64,000 nt of DNA from the NCBI GenBank assembly GCA_963785245.1, contig CAWAUO010000012.1:124001-188000 (forward strand), given 5' to 3'. Made by a program: the position numbers and the translations under genes. Under the pieces are notes generated by a model. The model ran no database searches. It was not told where the DNA came from and saw only the letters and a program-made list of their open reading frames with translations. This document shows positions 1 through 10,150 of the stretch, in pieces; the first letter of the stretch is position 1, and every line of letters begins with the position of its first letter. The stretch comes from JAHEEL01 sp963785245. Lineage in GTDB: Bacteria; Actinomycetota; Acidimicrobiia; Spongiisociales; UBA5794.

Positions 1-453
1 CGTCGCGACGTCACGCGCGAGTATCGGGCGCTGGTTGGAGGACAGTTCGCGAGTTCGACGGGAACGATCGACGCACCGATCGGGCGGGACCCAGCCGAGC
101 CCACCCGGATGGCGGTTATCGAGACGGGCCGACCGGCTCGTACCCACTTTCAGCGCCTTGCGGAGTGGAGCCATGCCGAAGTGTCTCTCGCGAGCATCTC
201 TCTCGAGACGGGGCGGACCCACCAGATCCGCGTGCACATGCGGTCGATCGGTCATCCCGTCGTTGGAGACCCGGTGTACGGAACGAAACGGCCGGTGGCC
301 GGGGATCCTGGACGCACCTGGCTCCACGCGGCCTCGCTCACGTTCGAACATCCGTCAGGATCCGGCCCGGTCACGGTCCGTTCGAGTCTTCCGGATGATC
401 TCGTCGCATCGCTCGCCAGCCTCGGTGACCCGAGCCGCGGGACGGTCGCGTGA
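1..453 (+). CDS. rluD: 23S rRNA pseudouridine synthase RluA/RluD family, C-terminal part
   Basis: The frame is open from base 1 and ends at TGA 451-453, giving the last 150 residues of an RluA-family pseudouridine synthase, which isomerises uridines in 23S rRNA. The family's C-terminal signature is visible: LETGRTHQIRVHM followed by HPVVGDPVYG. The catalytic-Asp motif and any S4 domain lie upstream of the window. In many Actinobacteria rluD sits just before dnaE; here an acyltransferase and two phosphofructokinases separate them. The family assignment is firm. The paralogue (RluD rather than another RluA member) is inferred from neighbourhood. Confidence 0.88.
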   Translation, partial: RRDVTREYRALVGGQFASSTGTIDAPIGRDPAEPTRMAVIETGRPARTHFQRLAEWSHAEVSLASISLETGRTHQIRVHMRSIGHPVVGDPVYGTKRPVAGDPGRTWLHAASLTFEHPSGSGPVTVRSSLPDDLVASLASLGDPSRGTVA

Positions 454-466
454 GGCTGACATCGGG

Positions 467-494
467 TTGCGATATCGGCGCACCCTTCTAGATT
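467..494 (+). promoter_or_regulatory. Promoter of the WS/DGAT gene
   Basis: A TTGCGA hexamer (467-472) and a TAGATT hexamer (489-494) are separated by 16 bp, a good match to a housekeeping sigma promoter. Transcription would start near 501, just ahead of the GGAGG ribosome site of the gene starting at 511. Confidence 0.5.
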
Positions 495-510
495 GCTCCC
501 CGGAGGTTCA

Positions 511-2013
511 ATGACGGTCCACTACGAACGCCTGTCTTCTCTCGACAATTCCTATCTTGCGCTCGAGTCGCGATCCACCCACATGCATGTGGGGGCGGTC
601 ACGATCTTCAGCGCGGGGTCGTTTGCGAAGCCGGATGGCGGCATAGACGTGGAACTCCTCAAGGAGTTCGTCGGCTCGAAGATGCACATGATCCCGCGCT
701 ACCGCCAGCGTCTGGTGCGCGTGCCCATCGAGCAGCATCCGGTCTGGGTTGATGATGAGCACTTCGACATCGACTATCACATTCGCCACGTCGGCCTCCC
801 GCGCCCCGGCACCGACGAACAACTCAAGCGCATCGCCGGGCGACTCATGTCACAGCACATCGATCGCACCAAGCCGATGTGGGAGATGGTCGTTGTCGAG
901 GGCCTGGACGATGGGCGGTTCGCCCTCGTCACCAAGATTCACCACTGCATGATCGACGGCATGTCCGGCGTCGACCTGATGGCGGTGCTCATGTCGCTGG
1001 TGCCGACCGAGGAGATCACGCCCGGGCCCGCCTACGAGCCGCGGCCCATACCCAACGGGACCGAACTCCTGGTACGCGAGACGACGCGCCGCATCACGGG
1101 GTCGATCGGCGCGTTGAGGAACCTGCGCGCTGTTGCCGCGAATGCCGCCGAAGTGATCGAAGCGGTCAATGATCGGGTGCAGGCGGTCGGTGCATCGTTG
1201 TCGTCCGGATGGCTGATACCAACCGGGCGGACACCAATCAACGGAGACATCGGACCCGGCCGCCGCTTCACATGGCTTGACATGCCCCTCGCTGATGTCA
1301 AGACGATCAAGAACAAGCTCGGGGGAACCGTCAACGACGTTCTGCTGGCCATCGTCGCGGGAACCGTGCGCCGATTCCTCATCGAGCGTCGGGACCTCAC
1401 TGAGCGCGACCTCGACAGACTCGACTTCCGGGTCATGGCCCCGGTCAGCGTTCGCACGAAAGCCCAGGCGGGGACGCTGGGCAACCAGGTCGCGATGTGG
1501 CTTGCAGCGCTCCCGATCGGCGAGAGCGACCCCGTGCAGCGACTTGCAGCCGTCCGCGCCGAGACGGAGCGTCTCAAGGAGACGAACCAGGCGCTTGGTG
1601 CGGCAACGCTCGTCCGGGTCTCGACCGGAGCGCCCGCAACGTTGGTCGCGCTCGGCGCGCGTCTGGCCACCAGTGCCCGCCCGTTCAACATGACGGTGAC
1701 GAACGTGCCCGGCCCGCAGTTCCCGCTCTACATGCTCGATGCCAGGCTCGAATCGTCCTACCCGCTGGTGCCGTTGTGGCAGAGCCACGGTGTCGGCATC
1801 GCCATGTTCTCGTACGACGGCAGTGTCTCCTGGGGGATCAACGGCGACTTCGAGGTCATGCCAGACCTCCAGGTCTTTGGTGACACCGTGCTCGAGGAGT
1901 TCAACGAACTACTCAATGCAGCGAAGGCAGCGCCGGACCCGGACAAGGGAGCGCCGAGAGCCTCCGGCCCGCGCAAACGCCCTCCACTCGGCGGTGCGGC
2001 TCCTGCGGCTTAG
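511..2013 (+). CDS. Wax ester synthase / diacylglycerol acyltransferase (WS/DGAT)
   Basis: A 500-residue acyltransferase of the bacterial WS/DGAT family, which joins fatty acyl-CoA to diacylglycerol or long-chain alcohols to make storage triacylglycerol or wax. The catalytic motif HHCMIDGMSG (HHxxxDG) lies at about residues 144-153, and the N-terminus MTVHYERLSSLDNSYL and the C-terminal PGPQFPLY segment are typical. Length fits the family (450-500 aa). ATG 511 is chosen because GGAGG precedes it by a few bases; an upstream in-frame TTG at 493 would fall inside the -10 box. It stands alone, converging with pfkA only 3 bp downstream. Substrate preference cannot be read from sequence. Confidence 0.9.
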   Translation: MTVHYERLSSLDNSYLALESRSTHMHVGAVTIFSAGSFAKPDGGIDVELLKEFVGSKMHMIPRYRQRLVRVPIEQHPVWVDDEHFDIDYHIRHVGLPRPGTDEQLKRIAGRLMSQHIDRTKPMWEMVVVEGLDDGRFALVTKIHHCMIDGMSGVDLMAVLMSLVPTEEITPGPAYEPRPIPNGTELLVRETTRRITGSIGALRNLRAVAANAAEVIEAVNDRVQAVGASLSSGWLIPTGRTPINGDIGPGRRFTWLDMPLADVKTIKNKLGGTVNDVLLAIVAGTVRRFLIERRDLTERDLDRLDFRVMAPVSVRTKAQAGTLGNQVAMWLAALPIGESDPVQRLAAVRAETERLKETNQALGAATLVRVSTGAPATLVALGARLATSARPFNMTVTNVPGPQFPLYMLDARLESSYPLVPLWQSHGVGIAMFSYDGSVSWGINGDFEVMPDLQVFGDTVLEEFNELLNAAKAAPDPDKGAPRASGPRKRPPLGGAAPAA

Positions 2014-2016
2014 CGG

Positions 2017-3043
<1,027 letters not shown>

Positions 3044-3074
3044 CGTTCCATCTCCTGCAGTCGTTGATCGAGGC

Positions 3075-4223
3075 CTAGTAGAGGAACATCGGCTTTCCGG
3101 TGACGTGCCTGACTTTGGGCTGATAGTTGACCGAGTCGTACAACTCGGTGATGTCGACGCGCTTGACGCCCTCGCCGGTCACGGAGATCGGTACGTGGGT
3201 GTACGTGCCGCCGCGGAGGGAGACCATCCGGCCGGATGCGCCCTCGATGGCGAGGTCGGCGGCCATGACGGCATAGTTTGTTGCGACCATGAGGTCGAGC
3301 GAGTCGGGCCGGCCCGAACGCATGAGGTAGCCCACCGTCTGGTTGATGATGCCCTGGCCCGTGCGCTCCTTGAGGAGTGCACCGGTCTCTTGGCCGATGC
3401 CGCCCAGCTTGCGATGGCCGTAGGCATCCGAGTCGCCGGACAGTGCCATCTCTCCACCCCGGATGGTGGCACCTTCGGAGATGGTGATCATGGCGTAGTG
3501 GGACGGGTTGTCGGTCTTGTCGCGCATCACGAGTTCTGCGAGGCGATCGATGTCGAACGGCACTTCTGAGATCAGGGCGCGGTCGACGCCGGCCAGGTAG
3601 GCGGTGATGAGTGAGGTCTCGCCCGAGTAGCGGCCGAAGAGTTCCACGATCGCGATGCGTTCGTGGCTGCCGGTGCTGGTCCGCAGGTTGTGGATGAATT
3701 CGACACCGCGGCTGACGGCGGTCGAGAAGCCGATGCAGTAGTCCGTGCCGTGCACGTCATTGTCCATCGTCTTCGGGATGGCGATGACGGGGACGCCCTC
3801 CTCGTGCATCCGGAGGCCGTACGACAAGGTGTCGTCGCCGCCGATGGGGATGAGCACATCGATGCGCATCGCCTCGAGGACCCGGAGTATGTGGTCGGTG
3901 ACGTCGAACGGCCCGTCGCCTTCCGGTGGATCGCCGAGGAACGACGGGTATTCGCTGTGCCGTACCTTGGCGGGATTGGTGCGGCTGGTGTGGAGGAAAG
4001 TTCCGCCCGAGCGGTCAACGGTGCGGACGGTGACCGGGTCGAGGTCGACGAAGTTCTCGGCCATCGACTCCGGGTCGGCGGGGTTCGCGTTCAGGAGGCC
4101 ACCCCATCCCCGACGGATTCCGACGACTTCGTGGCCCTCGTGGGCGACACGCGTCACGACCGATTTGATCGAGGGGTTGAGACCGGGAACGTCGCCGCCG
4201 CCGGTGAGGATTCCGATGCGCAT
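3075..4223 (-). CDS. Phosphofructokinase with PPi-dependent signature
   Basis: A 382-residue phosphofructokinase beginning MRIGILTGGGDVPGLN. The phosphoryl-donor site reads IGGDDT (residues 128-132) and then PKTMDND: Asp and Lys at the E. coli 104 and 124 positions. In this family that pair marks enzymes using pyrophosphate, which work reversibly near equilibrium, rather than ATP. The start ATG 4223 has AAGGAG upstream and a TATCCT -10 element at 4251-4256. It is upstream of, and probably cotranscribed with, the ATP-type pfkA. The pair would give separate glycolytic and reversible PPi-linked control. Family is certain; donor specificity is inferred from two residues. Confidence 0.87.
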   Translation of the reverse strand: MRIGILTGGGDVPGLNPSIKSVVTRVAHEGHEVVGIRRGWGGLLNANPADPESMAENFVDLDPVTVRTVDRSGGTFLHTSRTNPAKVRHSEYPSFLGDPPEGDGPFDVTDHILRVLEAMRIDVLIPIGGDDTLSYGLRMHEEGVPVIAIPKTMDNDVHGTDYCIGFSTAVSRGVEFIHNLRTSTGSHERIAIVELFGRYSGETSLITAYLAGVDRALISEVPFDIDRLAELVMRDKTDNPSHYAMITISEGATIRGGEMALSGDSDAYGHRKLGGIGQETGALLKERTGQGIINQTVGYLMRSGRPDSLDLMVATNYAVMAADLAIEGASGRMVSLRGGTYTHVPISVTGEGVKRVDITELYDSVNYQPKVRHVTGKPMFLY

Positions 4224-4250
4224 AGTGCTCCTTCACGGGAAGATGGTTCG

Positions 4251-4256
4251 AGGATA
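4251..4256 (-). promoter_or_regulatory. -10 element of the phosphofructokinase pair
   Basis: On the minus strand TATCCT lies 27 bases upstream of the ATG at 4223, leaving room for a short leader with AAGGAG. No clear -35 was found. Confidence 0.3.
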
Positions 4257-4344
4257 GGCGTCGCGTGGACAGACCGTGACTCGGTGTCGCATGGTTGCGC
4301 GGGTCGTGCTTACATGTCTGTAGTTCGCGCACTGAGGAGCCCTG

Positions 4345-7300
4345 TTGCCACGCGACGGCTTCGCCCATCTTCATGTCCACTCCGAGTTCTCGATGCTCGA
4401 TGGTGCCGCGCGCGTCAAGGACATGGTGCAGGCGGCGGCAGCGGACAACCAGCCGGCCATGGCGATCACCGACCATGGTGTCCTCTACGGCGTCATCGAC
4501 TTCACCAAGGCGGCGCTCGCGGCCGGTGTGAAGCCGATCTTGGGGATCGAAGCGTACGTCACCGCCGGCTCACGCTTCGACCGGCTCCCGCGCCGGGAGG
4601 ACAAGCGCTACCACCTCACGCTGCTCGCGGAGAACGAGACCGGCTATCGGAACCTCATGAAGCTTGCTTCGCGGGCATACCTCGAAGGGTTCTACTACAA
4701 GCCCAGGATGGACCGGGAGCTCCTTGCAGAGCACAGCGAGGGGATCATCGCCGCGTCGGGGTGTCTCGGTGGCCATGTTGCGCAGATGCTGGCGCCGGAC
4801 GGTTCGAACGAAGAGGGGAACATCGGTCAGGTTCGTGACTATGACGGAGCCGTCGAGGTGGCGGCGATGTACCAGGACATCTTCGGCCGCGAGAACTGGT
4901 TCATCGAGGTGCAGGATCACGGCATCGAGGGCCAGCAACGGATCATGAACGATCTGATCCAGATCTCGAGCGACATCAACGCTCCGCTCCTCGCCTCCAA
5001 CGACAGCCACTACACCTACGCGCACGAAGCGGATGCGCACGATGTGTTGCTGTGCATCCAGACGGGCGCGAACAAGAGTGACGCCGACCGGTTCCGTTTC
5101 TCCGGAGACCAGTTCTACATCAAGACCGCCCGGGAGATGCAGGATGTCTTCCCGGCCGACCGCTACCCCGGTGCGACTGAGAACTCGTTGCTGATCGCCG
5201 AGCGTGTCAGCACGCACCTCGAATTCGGCAAGATCCTTCTGCCGCAGTTCCCGGTCCCGGAAGGCAGGGACGAGGACGGCTACCTGCGTGAGTTGGTGAT
5301 GAAGGGGGCACGGGAGCGCTACGGCACGCTCGACGACGAGGTCTCCGGACGGCTGAGCTATGAGCTTCGCGTGATCGCCGAGATGGGGTTCTCCGCCTAC
5401 TTCCTCATTGTGTGGGACCTGATCCGGCACGCACGAGAGAAGGGGATCCGGACGGGACCCGGGCGGGGGAGTGCCGCCGGATCGATCGTGGCGTACTGTC
5501 TCGAGATCACCGACCTCGATCCGATCGCCTACGGGCTGATCTTCGAGCGCTTCCTGAACCCGGGCCGCCGCCAGATGCCGGACATCGACATGGACTTCGA
5601 CGAGCGGTATCGCGGCGAGATGATCCAGTACTCCGCGGAGCTCTACGGGTCAGACCATGTGGCTCAGATCATCACCTTCTCGACCATCAAGGGGAAGCAG
5701 GCGATCCGGGACGCGGCCCGCGTGCTCGGTCATCCCTACGGTGTTGGCGATCGGGCGGCGAAGCTGATGCCGCCTGCAATCCTCGGCAAGGACGCGACCC
5801 TCGCGGAGTGTCTCGTTGATCCCGGGCGGGAGGGAGCCCAGGCTGAACGCGACCACTTCCAGGCCGCGGCCGGTCTTCGCGAGCTCTACGAGACCGATGC
5901 GATCACCCGTGAAGTGATCGAGGCGGCTCGCGGGCTCGAAGGGTTGCGGCGTCAGGATTCGATCCACGCCGCGGCCGTCGTCATCTCGCCGGATCCGCTC
6001 ACCGATGTGGTGCCGATCCAGCGGAAGGGTGCCGACGCGGAGGTCGTGACCCAGTACGAGATGCACGGGGTGGAGGAGCTCGGTCTCCTCAAGATGGACT
6101 TCCTCGGACTCCGGAACCTCACCACCATTGAACGCTCGCTCGAGCTGATCGAGCGGAACACGGGAGAGCGTCCCGACATCGACAATGTGCCACTGGACGA
6201 CCCTGTGGTGTACGAGATGCTGCAGCGTGGCGACTCGATGGGCGTCTTCCAATTCGAGGGTGGCCCGATGCGCGCCCTCATGCGGAATCTCAGGCCGGAG
6301 ATCTTCGAACACCTCATCGCGCTCAACGCCCTCTACCGGCCCGGTCCGCTCGGCGCCGGCATGCATCTCGAGTACGCCGACCGGAAGAACGGCAAGACGC
6401 CGATCGAATACCCGCACCGCGACCTCGAGGATGTGCTCGGTGACACGTTCGGCATCATGGTGTTCCAGGAGCAGGTCATGCAGACCGCTCAGAAGATGGC
6501 GGGCTTCTCGATGGTCGAGGCGGACATGTTGCGCAAGGCGATGGGGAAGAAGATCCCTGCGGTCATGCAAGAGCAGGAAGCGGCGTTCGTTGCAGGCTGC
6601 ATCGATAACGGACACCCGGAGGAGCTCGGCAGAGAACTGTTCGGCTTCATCGAACACTTCGCCGGCTACGGCTTCAACAAATCCCACTCGGCCGCGTATG
6701 CGCTGATCGCATATCAGACGGCCTGGCTCAAGGCTCACTACCCGGCCGAGTACATGGCGGCGCTTCTCACGGCTGTCAAACGCGACAAGGACAAGACGGC
6801 CACGTACCTGCATGAGTGCCGCATCATGGGCATCCCGGTCCATGTCCCCGATGTGAACGTCTCGGAATCCGATTTCGTGGGTGTCGACGGATCTATCGCC
6901 TTCGGACTCTCCGCAATCCGCAATGTCGGTGAGGCCGTGGTTGCGCACATCGTGGAGGAGCGCATCGAGAACGGCCCCTTCGCCGACTTCGGTGGCTTTG
7001 TCGACCGAGTGGATGTGAGTGCCCTCAACAAGCGGACGGTCGAATCGTTGATCAAAGCCGGTGGGTTCGACTCACTCGGCCACAGCCGGCGCGGCCTCCT
7101 CGAGGTCGCCCACGACACGCTGGACGCCACTATCGCGCGTCGACGTGCGGAGGAGATGGGCCAGTACAGCCTGTTCGGCGGCGAGGCCTCCGGGATCGAA
7201 GCGACGGGTCTCGTCGTTCCCGATGTCGAGTGGGACAAGAAGGTTCAGTTGGGGTTCGAGAAGGAGATGCTCGGCCTCTACGTCTCGGACCATCCCCTCC

Positions 7301-7851
7301 TCGGTGTCGAGAAGGCCCTCGCAACAATGTGCTCGACGTCGGTGCCCGGCATGTGGGACATGGAGGACAGGGCGACAGCAACGATCGGGGGTGTTGTCGG
7401 TTCGATCAACACCAGGTATACGAAGGCCGGCGACCCGATGTACTTCTTCAGCTTCGAGGATCTCCAGGGATCGATCGAAGTCGTGTGCTTCCCGCGGACC
7501 GTCGCGGAGTATGGGCCGATGATCCGGGAGGACGCCGTGCTCGTGATCACCGGGCGCGTCGATCACCGTGGCGACGATGTCAAGATGATTGCCCAGCAAG
7601 TCCAGGAGCCGCGGTTCGATGCCGACTCGGTGGTGCGCCTCCGGGTTCCGGCGACCAGGATGTCTCGCTCCACCGTTGAGCAACTCCGTGGCGTCCTCGC
7701 AAACCATCCCGGGGACGCCGGGGTCTACCTGCATATGGTGTCCGATGGCGACGAGCGTGTAATCCAACTCGGCAACGACCACCGCGTCGAGCCGCGAACG
7801 GCCCTCTTCGCCGAACTACGCGAACTCCTCGGCCCGTCGGTCGTCTTGTAG
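4345..7851 (+). CDS. dnaE: DNA polymerase III alpha subunit
   Basis: The replicative polymerase catalytic subunit, 1168 residues. Order of domains: PHP domain (HVHSEFSMLDGA at the N-terminus, to about residue 280); palm with catalytic acidic motif PDIDMDF (about 412-418) and GPGRGSAAGS just before it; fingers and tandem helix-hairpin-helix; OB fold (about 1010-1065, beginning TATIGGVVGSI). Length fits DnaE1 of Actinobacteria. The start is a TTG at 4345 preceded by GAGGAG; no in-frame ATG precedes the conserved DGFAHLHVHSEFS. It stands alone, divergent from the phosphofructokinases and convergent with the ArsA-like pair (10-bp gap). Confidence 0.97.
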   Translation: MPRDGFAHLHVHSEFSMLDGAARVKDMVQAAAADNQPAMAITDHGVLYGVIDFTKAALAAGVKPILGIEAYVTAGSRFDRLPRREDKRYHLTLLAENETGYRNLMKLASRAYLEGFYYKPRMDRELLAEHSEGIIAASGCLGGHVAQMLAPDGSNEEGNIGQVRDYDGAVEVAAMYQDIFGRENWFIEVQDHGIEGQQRIMNDLIQISSDINAPLLASNDSHYTYAHEADAHDVLLCIQTGANKSDADRFRFSGDQFYIKTAREMQDVFPADRYPGATENSLLIAERVSTHLEFGKILLPQFPVPEGRDEDGYLRELVMKGARERYGTLDDEVSGRLSYELRVIAEMGFSAYFLIVWDLIRHAREKGIRTGPGRGSAAGSIVAYCLEITDLDPIAYGLIFERFLNPGRRQMPDIDMDFDERYRGEMIQYSAELYGSDHVAQIITFSTIKGKQAIRDAARVLGHPYGVGDRAAKLMPPAILGKDATLAECLVDPGREGAQAERDHFQAAAGLRELYETDAITREVIEAARGLEGLRRQDSIHAAAVVISPDPLTDVVPIQRKGADAEVVTQYEMHGVEELGLLKMDFLGLRNLTTIERSLELIERNTGERPDIDNVPLDDPVVYEMLQRGDSMGVFQFEGGPMRALMRNLRPEIFEHLIALNALYRPGPLGAGMHLEYADRKNGKTPIEYPHRDLEDVLGDTFGIMVFQEQVMQTAQKMAGFSMVEADMLRKAMGKKIPAVMQEQEAAFVAGCIDNGHPEELGRELFGFIEHFAGYGFNKSHSAAYALIAYQTAWLKAHYPAEYMAALLTAVKRDKDKTATYLHECRIMGIPVHVPDVNVSESDFVGVDGSIAFGLSAIRNVGEAVVAHIVEERIENGPFADFGGFVDRVDVSALNKRTVESLIKAGGFDSLGHSRRGLLEVAHDTLDATIARRRAEEMGQYSLFGGEASGIEATGLVVPDVEWDKKVQLGFEKEMLGLYVSDHPLLGVEKALATMCSTSVPGMWDMEDRATATIGGVVGSINTRYTKAGDPMYFFSFEDLQGSIEVVCFPRTVAEYGPMIREDAVLVITGRVDHRGDDVKMIAQQVQEPRFDADSVVRLRVPATRMSRSTVEQLRGVLANHPGDAGVYLHMVSDGDERVIQLGNDHRVEPRTALFAELRELLGPSVVL

Positions 7852-7861
7852 TCGCCGTTCG

Positions 7862-8914
7862 TCAGAGCAGAGAGTCGAGACCTTCGATGCCGTCGAGCAT
7901 CCACGTGAGACTCTCGACGGCGGTTGGTGGCTCGGAGATCCACGGGACGGTGAGGAGCGGGACCCCGTAGCGCTCGGCGATGCCCTCCATCGATGTGGCC
8001 TGCCGTCGCGCCTCACCGCCCCACCGGGTGAGGTTGGCCTTCAGAATCCCGCGCACCTCGGCGTCCGGGATCCCCCGAATCGGACGGCGAGCGGCCTCCG
8101 CCCACTCGATCGGAAGCGCTCGATTCAGGAGCACGGCGGCCGGAGCGATCGAGACCTCGGTCAACTCCTCGAAGAACCGGAGAACCTCGGCGACTGGCGC
8201 AGGATCCGCCGTGGTGACCACCACCGTCGTTGCCCGTTGCTGATGCTGCTGGATCACCGCGGCGCGGGCCGAGATGCGGTCGTGCATGGTGCGCAAGTCG
8301 AGAAGGAACTCGGCTACGTCTTCGAGGAGTGCGCCGCCGAGAACGGTATCCGCGATCTTGAGGAGCGGGCGTCCTGTGAACCGGTAGAGGAAGCGGCGTC
8401 CCGGCAGTTGCGCCCCGGTGAGCCAATGGAGGAGCCTCCCTCCGATGAGATCGGCCGTCTGGGAGGGGGCGAGGAAGAAATCGAGGCCGCCGGCAGACGG
8501 TGGGGTGTCGACGACGATGGCGTCCCAGGTCCCCGACTCGATCATCGTCGACATCGTCTCGGTCGCTGCGAACGCCTGAGCGGCAGGGAACCGATCGGCA
8601 ATCGCCCGGAAGTAGTGGTTCTCGAGAAGCCGCTTCGAGACCTCGGGATCGCTGTAGCGATGCACGACGCCCTCCCACGAGGCGGTCGCATCCAGGGTCG
8701 AAGCCCACAGCCCGGCGACTCCCGGCACCGGCGTCGGTTCGTTCGACAGGCTGTGCAGATCGAGCGCATCCGCCAGTCGGCGTGCTGGATCGACGGTCAT
8801 GACGACCGTGCGGCAGTCCGGGCCGGCGAGCCGAATGGCCGTCGCCGCGGAGATGGTCGTCTTCCCGACGCCGCCGGCGCCGGTGATGATGAAGGTCCGC
8901 GTGGTGTGGGTCAT
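7862..8914 (-). CDS. ArsA/GET3-like ATPase, downstream member of a pair
   Basis: A 350-residue P-loop ATPase of the ArsA/Get3/MinD superfamily. The deviant Walker A GAGGVGKTTIS lies close to the N-terminus (MTHTTRTFIITG), followed by the switch VMTVDPARRLADAL and a later Asp motif IVVDTPPS. It starts at ATG 8914, overlapping the stop of the upstream paralogue by 4 bp, so the two are translationally coupled. Actinobacteria commonly carry such a pair (the Rv3679/Rv3680 type), thought to form a heteromeric ATPase. An arsenite efflux role is unlikely: no arsB or arsR and no Cys-rich metal site is visible. Client or substrate unknown. Confidence 0.85.
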   Translation of the reverse strand: MTHTTRTFIITGAGGVGKTTISAATAIRLAGPDCRTVVMTVDPARRLADALDLHSLSNEPTPVPGVAGLWASTLDATASWEGVVHRYSDPEVSKRLLENHYFRAIADRFPAAQAFAATETMSTMIESGTWDAIVVDTPPSAGGLDFFLAPSQTADLIGGRLLHWLTGAQLPGRRFLYRFTGRPLLKIADTVLGGALLEDVAEFLLDLRTMHDRISARAAVIQQHQQRATTVVVTTADPAPVAEVLRFFEELTEVSIAPAAVLLNRALPIEWAEAARRPIRGIPDAEVRGILKANLTRWGGEARRQATSMEGIAERYGVPLLTVPWISEPPTAVESLTWMLDGIEGLDSLL

Positions 8915-9771
8915 GCGAACGACTCGCAGATCTCGGCGAGGCGCGCCGCGACTTCGACGGGCGTGTGGAATCCGAACAGGAACGGCAGGTGGGGATCGTC
9001 CGGCAGCGATTCGAGCCAGACCGACTGTGCCTCGACGAGTCCGGTGTGGAGCAAGCCGGCTGCGCGAGGAGGTCCGTCGGGTACGGCTTCGATCGACTCC
9101 CTGGAGAGATCCAGCGGGTCCAGAACCCGGTTCGCAACGACACCGGCGATCAACACCTGTCGGGTCGCGTCGATGTGAGCGATCGCCTCCCGCGTCTCCT
9201 GGACGGCCAACTCTTCGGGGATGGTGACCAGGAGGAGGCTGCTGATCGTCGGATCCGACAATGTGGCTTCGAGGCGGGATGCCTGCTCGCGAACAGCGCC
9301 GGTTGGGACGAGTCCGGTGATCGTCTCTGGCGCCGCCAGGTAGGACTGGAGTTGGCCGAGGGGAGGGGCGTCGGCGATCACGAGATCCCACTCTTCACGC
9401 CAGACCTCGAAGACCGGCTTTCCCATCGTCACGATTTCTCGAATGCCCGGCGCGGTATCAGCAAGCACGCTGAGGGCGTTCGAAAGTTGCCTCGTCGGCA
9501 GCGAGCGGGCAAGGCTGAGCTGCAGACCGAGGTACTCATCGAGGGCTTGCGAACGGTCGACGGAGGCTGCATACAGGCCGGGCCGGATACGGATCGGTTC
9601 GTAGGTGAGTCTTTCGACGCCAAGATGAGCTGCGAGTCCGATGCGGTCGGTCATGGCGAGAGCGAGGACGCGTTGGCCGCGTCGGGCCGCCAGGATCGCG
9701 AGGGCTGCGGTCACGGCCGACTTCCCAACACCGCCCTTGCCTGAGACGAAGAGGAGCCGTCGATCGAGCAT
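8911..9771 (-). CDS. ArsA/GET3-like ATPase, upstream member of a pair
   Basis: A 286-residue ArsA-family ATPase, MLDRRLLFVSGKGGVGKSAVTAAL, with a deviant Walker A SGKGGVGKS and the motif LVIADAPPLGQ. It is shorter than its downstream partner and differs strongly in sequence, which suggests a heteromer rather than a recent duplication. The start ATG 9771 has TACCCT exactly 6 nt upstream and no Shine-Dalgarno, so the message is probably leaderless. The two genes overlap as ATGA (8911-8914). Function is unproven. Confidence 0.83.
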   Translation of the reverse strand: MLDRRLLFVSGKGGVGKSAVTAALAILAARRGQRVLALAMTDRIGLAAHLGVERLTYEPIRIRPGLYAASVDRSQALDEYLGLQLSLARSLPTRQLSNALSVLADTAPGIREIVTMGKPVFEVWREEWDLVIADAPPLGQLQSYLAAPETITGLVPTGAVREQASRLEATLSDPTISSLLLVTIPEELAVQETREAIAHIDATRQVLIAGVVANRVLDPLDLSRESIEAVPDGPPRAAGLLHTGLVEAQSVWLESLPDDPHLPFLFGFHTPVEVAARLAEICESFA

Positions 9772-9777
9772 GAGCCG

Positions 9778-9783
9778 AGGGTA
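9778..9783 (-). promoter_or_regulatory. -10 hexamer, likely leaderless start of the ArsA-like pair
   Basis: TACCCT on the minus strand ends 6 nt before ATG 9771, leaving no space for a ribosome site. One of a recurring class in this window. Confidence 0.5.
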
Positions 9784-9862
9784 GTCCGGCTGGGACGGCC
9801 GGAGGTTCCTCAGTGCCACCACGTTCGGGTACGCTGCCGGCGGACGATCAGAGGAGGCTGCG

Positions 9863-10075
9863 ATGGCCCAGTTGAATGTTGATGAATTCCTTGGACGGTT
9901 CCAGGACCGGGCCGCTGCCGTGAAGGAACGCGGGATACCGCCACTCGAAGGCGAGGCGCGTCGTGTCTGGATCGAGAGCGCCGAGTTCGACTTCATGGAC
10001 TACTCCCTCGTCGGCCGCGCCGAGTGGGCCGTCGAAGGCGACGCGTTGGTCCTGAGGATTCCGCTTGCTGAGTAG
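9863..10075 (+). CDS. Small conserved-looking protein, 70 aa
   Basis: A 70-residue soluble protein (MAQLNVDEFLGRFQDR start) with a strong ribosome site, GAGGAGG, about 7 nt before ATG 9863 and a TACGCT hexamer about 30 nt upstream. There is no signal peptide or membrane segment. The C-terminal half (WIESAEFDFMDY, ALVLRIPLAE) looks like a short beta-rich fold. It is divergent from the ArsA-like pair and convergent with the ThyX-like gene. I do not recognise the family. The good translation signals and high GC third positions support it as real. Confidence 0.65.
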   Translation: MAQLNVDEFLGRFQDRAAAVKERGIPPLEGEARRVWIESAEFDFMDYSLVGRAEWAVEGDALVLRIPLAE

Positions 10076-10117
10076 CCGAGCGCTGAGCCAGTCGTGGAAT
10101 AGCTGAGTAGGCGAGCG
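10067..10117. repeat. 16-bp direct repeat, one mismatch
   Basis: GCTGAGTAGCCGAGCG (10067-10082) recurs as GCTGAGTAGGCGAGCG (10102-10117), at the 3' end of the small gene and in the spacer after it. Probably a local duplication. Confidence 0.45.
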
Positions 10118-10127
10118 ATTCCTCGCC
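10110..10127. terminator. Hairpin between convergent genes
   Basis: GGCGAG and CTCGCC form a perfect 6-bp stem with a 6-nt loop, in the 75-bp gap between the convergent 70-aa gene and the ThyX-like gene. No T tract follows, so termination activity is only suggested. Confidence 0.35.
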
Positions 10128-10150
10128 CTCAGGAGACGGAACGGGAACTG

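Noticed and set aside
5650..6948. A long antisense frame inside dnaE
   Set aside because: A codon-bias shadow of the polymerase gene with no motifs.
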